Below are positions 55,901 to 64,000 of a stretch of 64,000 bases of DNA, in pieces. The stretch is from assembly GCF_963675165.1 (NCBI RefSeq), contig NC_087380.1, positions 204,001 through 268,000 on the forward strand, in the 5' to 3' direction. Position numbers and translations under genes: made by a program. The stretch is from Halichondria panicea. Its lineage: Eukaryota; Porifera; Demospongiae; Suberitida; Halichondriidae. Position 1 is the stretch's first letter. The number at the start of each line of letters is the position of its first letter. The notes beneath the pieces were generated by a model. That model searched no databases. It saw only the letters and a program-made list of their open reading frames with translations, and was not told the DNA's origin.

Positions 55901-58900
55901 AGTCACCACAGCAATGGCTACCTGTATGGCTAGTGGGGCCTGGGGACCTCTACCAACTTGTGCAGGTATGTATCAAATACATCTACTTTCTATTTCTTTA
56001 TACTTACTATACATTACGTTGTATGATTAATCTATACAGGTGTCTCATGTGGTGACCCTCTCCCTGGCAATAATGCATCTCCTGGAACACCTGACCCTGA
56101 CACATTGTACCAAGGATTAGTCCTCTACACCTGTAATACTGGATATTGGATCTCTCGTGGAGCTTTCTCAAGATTTGCTAGCTGTAGGGCTGACAGGACC
56201 TGGGGGCCTCTACCAACTTGTCAACGTATGTGAAGTTGCTATTCTGATTAATAAATTCAGTGAATAGTATACAGTAGTGGATTGTGGCTCCCCACCCTCC
56301 ATTGGCAATGGCTCTCCTGGAACACCCACCAGAACAACCTACCAAGGGACAGTGACCTACACCTGTGTCAGTGGATATGAGATATCCAAAGGAGCAATGG
56401 CTACCTGTATGGCTAGTGGGACCTGGGGACCTCTACCAACTTGTTCACGTATGTTATTGTGATGCGTATAATTATGTTCAGAATACCAGTGTTCACCAAC
56501 TCAGCAGTGCTGTGGATTGTGGTGTCCCTCCTTCTGTCCCTAATGCATATATAGAGCTCTGTGTATTTATAGCAATACCTATAAACTCGCTCGATTTCTC
56601 TACAAACCGAGGTCTAGCCACCGTATTACTAATGAGACAAATCAACAGAAAATGTTATCCTTTGCGATCTAACTATTGCGTTCTGGCAAAAATCGTTAGT
56701 AATAATTTGTCCCACCCACGCAGTTATTGACTGTGGAGCCCCTCCCACTATTTCTGATGGCAGTACGACACTAGCTGGTACAACATTTGGAGAGATGGCC
56801 ACCTACACCTGCACTAGTGGGTTCAGTATCTCTGGATCAGCCACCATAACTTGTCAGGCTAATGGGGGCTGGGAACCTGAGCCAGCCTGTACTATGGATC
56901 GTGAGTTATTGTCTGAGAGTGTTAGGCTGATCCAGTTACTCTGTTCTCTGCAGCCATTGATTGTGGGACACCTCTCTCTGTCTCTAATGGCTCTCCTGGC
57001 ACACCCTCCAACACAATGCTCAATGGAGTGGTGACCTACACCTGTGTCACTGGGTATGAGGTCTCCAATGGAGTCACCACAGCAATGGCTACCTGTATGG
57101 CTAGTGGGATGTGGGAGACTGTACCAACTTGTTCACGTATGTTATTGTAATGTGTATGTTCAGAATACCAATCACACTAATATTTTGCTCACTCAGCTGT
57201 GAATTGTGGCTCCCCTCCCTCTGGTACCAATGCATCTCCTGGAACACCCACCAGCACAACTCTTGGAGGGACAGTGACCTACACCTGTGACCCTGGGTAC
57301 TGGATCTCTCGAGGAGACATCACAACAACGGCTACCTGTATGGCTAGTGGAGTGTGGGAGACTCTACCAACTTGTTCACGTATGTTATATTGTAATGTGT
57401 ATGTTCAGAATACCAACACAGTATTATCTTTCTCTATACACTGCCACTCATACAAACATGCATGGTTTATACACACTCATTCATGGTCATAGCAACTAGC
57501 TGACGTTAATCGGATCGAGTATAGAATCGTTTTTCTTCTCTAGGCATAGTTTGTGAAGCTGAGCGTGATTCTGTATGGTGGCTTTTCGTCCCTGCCACTT
57601 TGGCTGGCACTTCATATACCCAGCAATGCCCACAAAATGGAACTGGAACAACTTTAGGTATCACTATTATTCCATGTGACTGTGTGTGGATGTGCATGCA
57701 TATATCATTATAGGTACTGCGACTCGTTTCTGTACACTGGGTGGTGTCTGGGAAGCAGTGATCACAGATAACTGCACTAGGGAAGTGATAATCTCACTTA
57801 GTAACATGGTGAGACTTTGCAGTTACTTTATATAAATATAATTATGCACTGTCACCTATCTACTGTTCAATACAATCTTTCATGCACCAGCTATCGTTTT
57901 CTATTCCTCCCCTTCAGGCAAATGAACTGTTTTCTAGAAATGCATCTCAGAACAATGCATCTCAGAACGAAGTTGACAACCTTCTTGTTTCTCTTACGGA
58001 GGCTACTAGTGTAAATGCAACAGGAGACTCCACCATATTCCCCCAAGATCTCAGCACTACTAATACGATCGTCAAGTCAAGTGTGAACTACCTCGTTCAA
58101 AACGTTGAGATTGCTAGCCCCGTGTCTTCTCTCAATTTTAGTGAAGTAAGACTAATTATGCAAATATACCCTTTTGTAAATAGTTGGGTCATCTTGCAGG
58201 AAGTTATGAACATTTTCAACAATGTTCTGGATGAGAGGAATATCGGAGGATGGGAAAGATTGCAGGAGGTATATCATTGAATGGCACAGATAAACGAAAA
58301 TTTAAGTATAAACTTCAGAATTCTGCTGCTGAAAGTCAGCAATTGCTGTTGAGTGCAGAGTTATATGGTCAGTATGTGTCATTGGCACTAAGGAGTGAAG
58401 CTGTGGATACAGGCAACATGACGGAGATCACTCTTGTGAGACAGAACATCGGTATGTGTATACTTCACCATTAGCTTATTATGTTGTACACGGGTGATGC
58501 ATGATAGTATTGCATTTACCGTCCATCCAGTTCTATCTGCAATGGAAGTTGACCCCACTAATTTGGATGACATTATCTTTCCTAAAGTTGTCAAAGTCAG
58601 TGAAGAAACAGGCTCAGCCCAGAGTACCATATCAGCTGCTCTTCTGGCGGAGAGAGGCTCTCAAGGTATTTTATAATTACACACTTTCAAATTGGTAACC
58701 ATTGATTTTATCTTCAGAGGGGAATGTTACAGCAGTCAACATTCTATTTTCCAACTTGGAGGATTTTCTTCCAAACACCAATCTTGAAATGTAGTACTAA
58801 GTCATGTTCTGCTCAGTCTCATTGTATGCTTACACAGGAACACCACCAGACCAGTAACACAGGTTATTTCTAGTCAAGTCTTCTCCAATGTAAAGTTAAA

Positions 58901-61300
58901 TAACTCTCAGACACGGGCAACCTTCAGATTCACCACCCAAAAGGTTGTCATAACATAATATCATCAGTTGGACTTACGAGTGACACTTATTCATGCGTGC
59001 AGTTTTCTGAAGATGAAGTTGTTGAAAATGCAAGATGTGTATTTTGGAGTGTTTCTAGGTGAGCTGTCCTTCTAATGTGTTTATTTCAAATTACCACACT
59101 TATAATTATTGTGTCAGTGATGCTGCCAACAGCACGTGGTCCAAGGAAGGTGTGACTACAGTCAGTGTGGATGAAGACAAGCAAATGAGAGTATATAATA
59201 TTGTCTGTGAGAGCAGTCACTTCACAGCATTTGCTGTTCTAGTGGATGTCACTGGAGCACTGAATGTGAGCCTTGTGCAGTGAATACTATAATTATACAG
59301 TTATTAATGTTTGGTCTTTTGTAGGACACAACTCCAGAGATCAGGTTTGCTCTATCGGTGGTGACTTATGCTGGTTGTTCCATCTCCATCTTTTTTCTAT
59401 TTTTTTCTATCTTCTATTTCTTGTCACTGAGGTAAAGGACTATATAACATGTATAAAACCTTACTATGCTGCTGATGTTTAGAAAAGAGCTGTTGACCAA
59501 GGTTCATTACTTCATCCATCTCAACCTGTCTATTTCTTTGCTCCTTGGTTACCTGGTGTTCCTGACAGGAGTGGAGACTGCTGTGGCCAACAAGGTGTAA
59601 CTTGAGTTGTGTACATACATTGTATGGTATATAGCTTGTACAGTTTTATATACCTTAAAAGTTTGATCATGCATGCCGAAGTTGAAGTTTTTGTCTCGAA
59701 TGAGTGAGCCTTATGTGTAATTATGTATCTTAATACAATCTCCATTTGCCAAATGCTATATAATTATGGCATTGTACTTGTATGACATCACGATCTTGCC
59801 TGATAGCGAAGTATCTGCTTATTTGGTAAAGATTGTTCACTCGCAAAACTAACCAGTATACACAGCAGTATATGATCCGCGACTAATTGGCTTTTTACTC
59901 CCAACATGTACTTTGTTTATTGCAGTCCATCATATTCCCCCTATAATTAGCTAGTGAGTGCATCATAATGTTTTCTCTTGACATTCATTGGTGCTCGCAT
60001 ATTAGCAACAGTAGATTCTCGTTGCCAGTATTTCCTTCAGAGAGCTGCATGGATTAGCAAGAGTGTATACTGTATTGAACCTTTATGACTTGCAGGTAGC
60101 GTGTGTGTTTGTGGCTGCTCTCCTTCACTACTTGTTCACTACTGTGTTCTTTTGGATGCTGTGTGAGGGAATCATGCTCTATCTCATGTTGGTGGTTGTC
60201 TTCAACCGAATATCCAAGAAATGGTGGATATTCTTTATTATTGGATGGGGTAAATTTGTATATTTTAAGAGCTGATAAATTACCTAAGAGGATGTAGGGT
60301 TCATCCTAATTATGGGTATATTTCTTGCAGTTGTTCCAGTGATACCAGTGGCTATATCTGCTGGAATTATTCATGACCAGTATGGCACAGAAGAGTAGTG
60401 AGTTTTAATAGACAGCGTTTCCACCAATAAAATTTAAAATTCTGTGTAAAACATTTACAACTGAAATAAGTCGGTTCTATTATATACATTCAGTTGTTGG
60501 ATTGCTGTTGGTGGCGGTGATAAAGGAGCCATATGGGCATTTGTTGTACCGATGCTACTAGTTGTTCTGGTGAGATCATTTATAGCTTGCATGCATTTCA
60601 ATATCAACCACTTGGATTCATATAGCAGCAGATTTTTATGACTGAAATCCTACTGTCTACATGTATACAGGCGAATATATTCTTCCTCTTGGCTGCTTTG
60701 CGCAGTGTCTATAATCTGAAAAAATCAACCATGCAACAAACTGGGAAGAAGGAATCTTTACAGTTATTCTCGTGAGTGTATCTCATACATCATTCAGTAA
60801 CACGTTGATCCCAATGCTGGTATATGCATGCAGACAACTCTTCAAGGCCTCCGTAATTCTCCTTCCATTGCTCGGGCTGACTTGGGTGTTTGGTCTACTC
60901 TCAGTCAACAGCAGCACCATTGTGTTTGCATGGTTGTTCTCTATCTTTAACTCACTGCAAGGCTTGTTCGTGTTCATCTTCCATGTGCTCAGGAGTGAAA
61001 AGGTACGAGTTTCATTTGATTTGAGCATTTTTATGTCTCGTCTAATTATTAGGTCACAAACTTCCTAAAGCAGTGCAGAAAGAGTGTTGCATCAACTTCT
61101 ACCTCAGGAAAATACAATACGGTATATACCATGAATAATAATGATATCAATGCATTAGGACCGGTTTCTATTGTAGGTTATAGTGCCATTCTGTGAAATA
61201 CTTTATTTTTATGCAGAGCAATCCGACGAGTGTTTTCCAGCTCCGAAAAGTCAGCATGCAAGATGAAGTCATTAAAGATGATGAGATTGCATCTGCATAG
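49991..61300 (+). CDS. Gene D: adhesion GPCR with 12 sushi domains
   Basis: Exons: signal 49991-50066 or 50573-50651; sushi 50903-51088, 51476-51661, 52033-52218, 52268-52444; Ig 52843-53215; sushi 53475-53663, 53717-53908, 55780-55965, 56040-56225, 56275-56448, 56724-56900, 56954-57136, 57197-57379; HormR 57544-57657, 57714-57808; GAIN/GPS 57918-58145, 58200-58268, 58319-58451, 58531-58665, 58718-58790, 58874-58943, 59003-59058, 59118-59265; 7TM 59325-59431, 59483-59594, 60096-60249, 60331-60397, 60494-60569, 60671-60771, 60834-61002; tail 61053-61121, 61217-61300 (TAG). About 1570 residues. The Ig exon is one base out of frame near 53185-53195, giving an early stop unless that exon is skipped or the base is an error. 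The GAIN-7TM part is intact, and it is the most diverged of the three copies. It is convergent with CCDC93, 378 bp away. Confidence 0.82.
50067..50902 (+). other. Second signal-peptide exon and flanks in gene D
   Basis: Exon 50573-50651 encodes [20 protein letters not shown] ending GGQQP and, like the first signal exon, ends in phase 1. It leads to sushi exon 50903. Sequence at 50120-50345 (after signal exon 1) is repeated at 52500-52740 (before the Ig exon 52843). So a block of signal exon 2 plus four sushi exons lies between two copies of an ancestral intron 1. Alternative first exons are likely. Confidence 0.7.
51265..51403. mobile_element. Short MITE in a gene D intron
   Basis: The left ATTCACCCGAATTACCGGGA and the right end (inverted, ATATTCGTTCTAATTACTAC then GGGACACC) form diverged terminal inverted repeats of about 25 bp around 140 bp. 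Non-coding. Confidence 0.65.
52843..53215 (+). other. Gene D N-terminal-type Ig exon, frame-disrupted
   Basis: Reads well from [10 protein letters not shown] through [13 protein letters not shown] and [15 protein letters not shown]. It then departs from its paralogues: the expected EMTFCANLG ending is one base out of register after GCAGGAAGAG (53184-53193), and a TAA follows. Length is 373 bp, whereas a phase 1-1 exon must be a multiple of three. Confidence 0.85.
53927..54628. mobile_element. Long-TIR MITE with CAGTGCC ends (Tc1/mariner-like)
   Basis: The element begins CAGTGCCTTCAG and ends AGGCACTG, flanked on both sides by TA. Inverted homology extends over at least 130 bp, including AGATTGGAACATTTCTAAGA near 53980 and its reverse complement near 54540-54560. 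ATCGCTAAGCG motifs recur inside. TA target sites and CAGT ends fit Tc1/mariner-type MITEs. Confidence 0.85.
54690..55004. mobile_element. Transposon remnant ending CTGGATCCGCCACTG
   Basis: The end GGGGGGGGCACGTGCCC...TGGATCCGCCACTG resembles the terminal repeat (CAGTGGCGGATCC) of widespread metazoan DNA transposons. The opposite end is missing or diverged, so the left boundary is uncertain. Confidence 0.55.
55298..55325 (+). pseudogene. Sushi exon remnant split by insertion
   Basis: The bases for EPEPACTM, the end of the exon type seen at 56724-56900, survive here. The rest of that exon is missing upstream. Its intron (starting GTGAGTTATTGTC) resumes only at 55727, after about 400 bp of foreign sequence. 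Confidence 0.8.
55328..55726. mobile_element. Insertion at the donor site of the sushi remnant
   Basis: About 400 bp lying exactly between an exon end and its own intron start, defined by comparison with 1762, 19466, 44098 and 56901. No terminal repeats or coding sequence recognised; calling it mobile is inferred from the clean junctions. Confidence 0.5.
56511..56550 (+). pseudogene. Truncated sushi exon relic in gene D
   Basis: Start of a CCP domain ([12 protein letters not shown]) that runs into unrelated AT-rich sequence. It is the counterpart of the relic at 19999-20035 in gene B. The TTGCGATCTAACTATTGCGT segment at 56660-56680 also occurs near 50805 in the same gene. Confidence 0.6.
57544..59265 (+). 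other. Gene D hormone-receptor motif, GAIN and GPS
   Basis: Same exon plan as genes A and C, but the first HormR exon is one codon shorter ([19 protein letters not shown]). The GPS reads NSTWSKEG and [14 protein letters not shown], with the cleavage triad His-Phe-Thr kept. The GAIN intron after 58268 is only 50 bp and lacks the MITE found in A and C. Confidence 0.88.
59325..61300 (+). other. Gene D seven-transmembrane module and tail
   Basis: All seven helices present, with adhesion-class motifs ([62 protein letters not shown]). The intron between TM2 and TM3 is longer (59595-60095) than in A and C. The tail ends [16 protein letters not shown], different from LHRMI in A and C. Confidence 0.92.
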
Positions 61301-61678
61301 ATACTATACGTTTACACGCTTATAACTAAATATAAAGATTATGATAATATGAATTTTGTGCTATATATATAGCTGCCTATAGTATCACCAGGAGCATACG
61401 TATTCTTGATATTAGACTAGCTATATTGTGTTAATTAACTCTTGGTAAGCATCATGAATAATATTATACTGATTTCGAGTCATTGTTATTTTAGGATCTG
61501 ATTGGACTGGGACAATACACAATCATTTCCTTTTCTGTATACTGTACATGTCAATCTCAAATGAACCAGGCAATATATGATTTATATTCTAACATCTCCA
61601 AACACACAAACACACACTATTATGAGTCTAAGAGAATTCTACAGTTACAGCTAGTCAGCTAGTCAGTCTGTCAATAGG
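61301..61678. other. Convergent intergenic region between gene D and CCDC93
   Basis: 378 bp between two stop codons on opposite strands, AT-rich. The 3' UTRs must be short or overlap. No hairpin terminator expected in a eukaryote, and no clear AATAAA seen. Confidence 0.6.
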
Positions 61679-64000
61679 TTAGTTAGTCAGACCCTTGGCC
61701 CTCAGCTTGGAGATTAGTATCTCATTCTTGCGACACTCCTGCAGTGGACACACACATTATAACACACACCCACACACCATCACACACACCCACACACCAT
61801 CATAACACACACCCACACACCATCACACACACCCACACCATCACTCATGACTGACCTCTTGGAAGTCCCTGACAGTCTTGTAGTAGCTTCTCTGTTTCTC
61901 CACCAGCTCCAGATAGATGGCATTGAGTCGATCCTTCTCATTCTTCTCATCCTCCCTCTTACGCTCGAGCTACAGCCAGTATGGTGGTGGGTGGGTAGCA
62001 TGACACTAGTGCTCACTTACCTTGCCTCTGTCTTGTTTAATGCCCTCCAGAAACTGCTCCACTTGAGTGAGGAATAATCCCTTGTTCTTCTCAGACTCCA
62101 TAGCACTGTGGGGGTAGTGGAGGGGGGGCAGTGTGTGTGGGGGGCAGTGTGTGTGGGAGGGTAGTGGAGGGGGTAGTGTGGGGGGGGGGCAGCGGATGTA
62201 CAGACACACATTATAATTATGCATCACCACTTACATGTCAAACTTCTCGTGAATAGTGCTCAAGATTCCAACCTACACAATGTATAAATGTATCATTGAA
62301 TGATTACAATTATTTTGAGTCGCTGTACCTCTTTCTCCATGTATGCCTTCTGGTCCTCCAGAGTGTTGTAGAGTGAGTAGAACTGCCTGGTCTCATTCAG
62401 AGTAGAGTTCACTGTATAGTGGGCGGGGGGGGGGGTAGTGTGTGTAGGGGGGGGTAGTGTGTGTGTAGGGGGGGGGGATAGTGTGTGTGTAGGGGGGGGG
62501 GGGTAGTGTGTGTGTAGGGGGGGGGGGGGTAGTGTGTGTGTAGGGGGGGTAGTGTGTGTGCATAGTTGGGTAGTGTGTGTGTTACCTTGGTTGTAGAGTT
62601 CAATGAATCGTCTCTGATATTGTGAGAGCTCAGTGCGTGATGGCACTTCATCAATCTTCCTCTGTAGTAGTGCTATCTCCCTGTTCTTACGAGCCTGTGA
62701 CAAGGGAGGGTTACAATAATGTCAACCACCCCCCCACACACACACACACCCACACACACACCTGTAGGGCCTTGATCTTAGTGAGCCTCTCACTGTCAGC
62801 CTGGTAGTGTTGTCTAATGGCTGTCATCCTGTCATCCTCCTCACTCACAATATCCACATCCCCTGCCTCCAGTCTCCTGATAGCATCATCCAGACGACCC
62901 TTCTCATCCTAAGAGGGCAGTAGACACACACACAATGCTGTATCTAAGCACAACGCTGTATCTAAGCACAATGCTGTATCTAAGCACAACGCTGTATCTA
63001 AGCACAACGCTGTATCTAAGCACAAGGATGTATCTAAGCACAACGCTGTATCTAAGCACAAGGATGTATCTAAGCACAACGCTGTATCTAAGCACAAGGA
63101 TGTATCTAAGCACAACGCTGTATCTAAGCACAAGGATGTATCTAAGCACAACGCTGTATCTAAGCACAAGGATGTATCTAAGCACAAGGCTGTATCTAAG
63201 CACAAGGCTGTATCTAAGCACACCACTGGACAGGTATTCTGAGAGCTATATGTATTGCAATTAGTTTTAAAATTGGACACTCTCAACACAAATTATAGTG
63301 GGCTCTGAAAAGTAGCTATCGAATATTGGTAAACCCCTGAGTGGGCAATTGTTTGCTAACCTTGCAGTGAGCTTTGAACTGTAGTTCTTGTTTCTTGAGG
63401 TTTTCATTCATGGCCACCAGAGCACGAAGTTGTTGCAGCACTCTACAGTGAGTGAGTGGGTGGGTGATCACATGACAGCTATGCTAGTCACATGACTTAC
63501 TCTCTATTCTCATCAGTTTCCATTGCATCCAGTTTGTCCATTTCTTCAGCAATCTTGGCACTGTAAGCCTCCACCTTCTCCAGCTGTTGTTGTGCATGAC
63601 GATACTCCTCATAGATGACATCATGTCTGCCCTGGGCCTGTACAAACACACACAGTCATACATTGTAACAAGTAACAAAATTACAAAATAAATATCAGGT
63701 CTTCCTAAGAGCTACTGAACGCAAATTGTACATAGGAATAAGTTATGTCCCCTCAAAGATGGATACTCTAGATAGCACTTACCTCCTCACACTTCTTCCC
63801 CTGTAGAGTGATCTGCTTCTCGAGGGCGGCCACCATTCGAGCATGCGTCTGTGCTCCAGCCACCTTGTCAGGGCGTTTCCCTGCCTCAAGCCCCGCCCTC
63901 TTCTCCTCGTACTCTGACACCATCTGTTGTATCTCAGCTGACTGTAGTCCCACTATGGAGCCCACTGCAGCCTTGGACAGGAACAGACTTCCCTCTGCTT
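61679..64000 (-). CDS. CCDC93: CCDC93 orthologue, 3' part (5' end outside window)
   Basis: In other animals CCDC93 is the coiled-coil subunit of the CCC complex (COMMD/CCDC22/CCDC93), which works with WASH and Commander in endosomal recycling. Minus-strand exons in order: 64000-63783 (partial), 63637-63501, 63442-63361, 62908-62762, 62694-62586, 62411-62329, 62272-62235, 62105-62021, 61969-61856, 61738-61679 (TAA). All junctions and phases agree. Recognition rests on conserved runs known from vertebrate CCDC93: VLQQLRALVAMNENLK, LSQYQRRFIELYNQ, FYSLYNTLEDQKAYMEKE, EQFLEGIKQDRGK and ECRKNEILISKL. Composition is Glu/Lys/Gln-rich coiled coil throughout. It is single-copy housekeeping in type; only its 3' end was duplicated next to genes A and C. 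Confidence 0.93.
62106..62585. repeat. G-rich microsatellites in CCDC93 introns
   Basis: GGGGTAGTGTGTGTG-type repeats at 62106-62200 and 62418-62580, with G runs up to 12-13. On the coding strand these are C-rich polypyrimidine tracts just before splice acceptors. Confidence 0.92.
62938..63230 (-). repeat. 18-bp minisatellite in a CCDC93 intron, about 16 units
   Basis: GTATCTAAGCACAA followed alternately by CGCT or GGAT gives an 18-bp unit with a 36-bp higher-order period. It lies wholly within the intron 62909-63360. Confidence 0.93.

Noticed and set aside
62904-63289. Repetitive frames (LRYSVV and CLDTAL types on the minus strand, STRMYL on the plus)
   Set aside because: All are readings of the 18-bp minisatellite in the CCDC93 intron.

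Overview
The window is metazoan nuclear DNA, most likely from a demosponge of the Amphimedon type. It is AT-rich, with many very short GT-AG introns (often 50-100 bp), symmetric phase 1-1 domain exons, and sushi/CCP, Ig, FN3 and adhesion-GPCR modules. Species assignment is inference from general resemblance. I see no bacterial genes, rRNA, tRNA or CRISPR array.

Layout. (1) 1-6188: 3' part of an adhesion GPCR gene, gene A (sushi array, hormone-receptor motif, GAIN/GPS, seven-TM). (2) 6189-7615: 3' flank holding one relic terminal exon of CCDC93 and short transposons. (3) 7616-17057: a 9.4-kb imperfect inverted-repeat, foldback-like element with 164-bp tandem repeats in its arms and a nested hAT-type MITE. 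(4) 17182-30517: gene B, a complete single-pass receptor with signal peptide, Ig-like domain, 10 sushi, 14 further Ig-type domains, 4 FN3, one TM and a tyrosine-rich ITAM/Grb2-like tail. (5) 31441-48483: gene C, an adhesion GPCR with about 44 sushi domains and two N-terminal-type Ig domains. (6) 48484-49990: CCDC93 pseudo-exons, a G-rich junction and an orphan GPS/TM1 fragment. (7) 49991-61300: gene D, a third adhesion GPCR with two candidate signal-peptide exons. (8) 61679-64000, minus strand: 3' half of the CCDC93 orthologue, in convergent orientation.

The three GPCR genes are paralogues made by segmental duplication of a block that took along the 3' end of convergent CCDC93. Genes B, C and D share the same signal-peptide exon, Ig-like exon and sushi exons, but B ends in an Ig/FN3/TM/ITAM-like module while C and D end in a GAIN-GPS-7TM module. 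The locus therefore looks like an expandable recognition ectodomain cluster joined to two unrelated signalling outputs: tethered-agonist GPCR, or SH2-type tyrosine signalling. A role in innate immune or self/non-self recognition is my inference.

Several single-base frame disruptions (33.77, 53.19 and 29.84 kb) need read-level checking. They could be pseudogenisation, allelic polymorphism or assembly error. The exon models below were built by hand; except at those three places every exon chain closes in frame.
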